This document shows, piece after piece, positions 6,107 through 6,307 of a DNA stretch of 6,307 nucleotides. Within the stretch, counting starts at the first letter, position 1; the number at the start of each line of letters is the position of its first letter. Location of the stretch: positions 1 to 6,307 of the forward strand of contig CANCOG010000303.1 of NCBI GenBank assembly GCA_947379685.1. The letters run 5' to 3'. Position numbers and translations under genes: made by a program. This DNA is from Flavipsychrobacter stenotrophus. Lineage in GTDB: Bacteria; Bacteroidota; Bacteroidia; Chitinophagales; Chitinophagaceae. The notes below the pieces were generated by a model that worked only from the letters and a program-made list of their open reading frames with translations, made no database searches and was not told the DNA's origin.

Positions 6107-6307
6107 TTATTTCATCGCTGCTTCAATTTCTTCAACTGTAATTGGAATATCTTTAAATAAGTCGATATTGCCGGTTTTGGTGATCCAGATATTGTTTTCA
6201 ATACGGATGCCCATTTGTTCTTCTTCAATGTAAATACCCGGTTCTATCGTGAACATCATGCCTTCCTTTACCTCATCGGTATAGGAGCCAACGTCATGAA
6301 CAACTAA
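6107..6307 (-). CDS. M24 family metallopeptidase, Xaa-Pro aminopeptidase (PepP)-like, C-terminal end (5' part outside window)
   Basis: On the minus strand the frame is open from the window edge to TAA at 6109-6107, giving the last 66 residues. The visible part starts LVVHDVGSY and contains FTIEPGIYIEEEQMGIRIEN, matching the end of the pita-bread catalytic domain of aminopeptidase P. The His of HDVG (visible residue 4), the Glu of IEPG (22) and the Glu of IRIEN (37) correspond to conserved active-site positions; the two glutamates are metal ligands in the family. The two aspartate ligands and the first histidine lie outside the window. The enzyme removes an N-terminal residue that precedes proline, normally in the cytoplasm. 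The protein ends with a short acidic tail (VEEIEAAMK). It converges on glyS and shares its terminator. Prolidase is the main alternative within M24B. Confidence 0.88.
   Translation of the reverse strand, partial: LVVHDVGSYTDEVKEGMMFTIEPGIYIEEEQMGIRIENNIWITKTGNIDLFKDIPITVEEIEAAMK

Overview
The window looks like chromosomal DNA from a member of the Bacteroidota, possibly the Chitinophagales. Evidence for this is the single-chain glycyl-tRNA synthetase, the A-rich start regions with no clear Shine-Dalgarno sequence, and matches to the Bacteroidota -7 promoter element (TAnnTTTG), including one almost touching the glyS start codon. The genus-level guess is weak.

Layout, left to right. (1) 1-507: the 3' part of an asparagine-synthase-type glutamine amidotransferase gene (asnB-like), cut by the window edge. 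(2) 716-1798: an AT-rich membrane acyltransferase of the acyltransferase-3 (OafA-like) family. (3) 1799-2055: a 257-base gap holding a weak 49-codon small ORF and a -7-like element. (4) 2056-3408: a polytopic membrane protein resembling Wzy-type oligosaccharide repeat-unit polymerases. (5) 3410-4444: a CgeB-like glycosyltransferase that starts one base after the polymerase stop codon. (6) 4580-6016: complete glyS. (7) 6050-6086: a strong bidirectional terminator. (8) 6107-6307, minus strand: the C-terminal end of an M24 family (aminopeptidase P-like) metallopeptidase.

Genes 1-5 read as the end of a cell-surface polysaccharide (O-antigen, capsule or exopolysaccharide) locus: amidation, acylation, polymerisation and sugar transfer. 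The locus abuts conserved housekeeping genes (glyS and the peptidase), so the accessory/core boundary lies near 4445-4579. Polymerase and glycosyltransferase are very probably one transcription unit. The acyltransferase and glyS each have a plausible promoter of their own.

I found no CRISPR array, tRNA, rRNA, insertion sequence or phage gene, and no convincing new biological system. The points most worth a second look are the apparently leaderless glyS promoter, long poly-T tracts inside the acyltransferase and polymerase genes, an unusually acidic loop in the polymerase, the small ORF in the 1799-2055 gap, and a 14-bp perfect palindrome after asnB.
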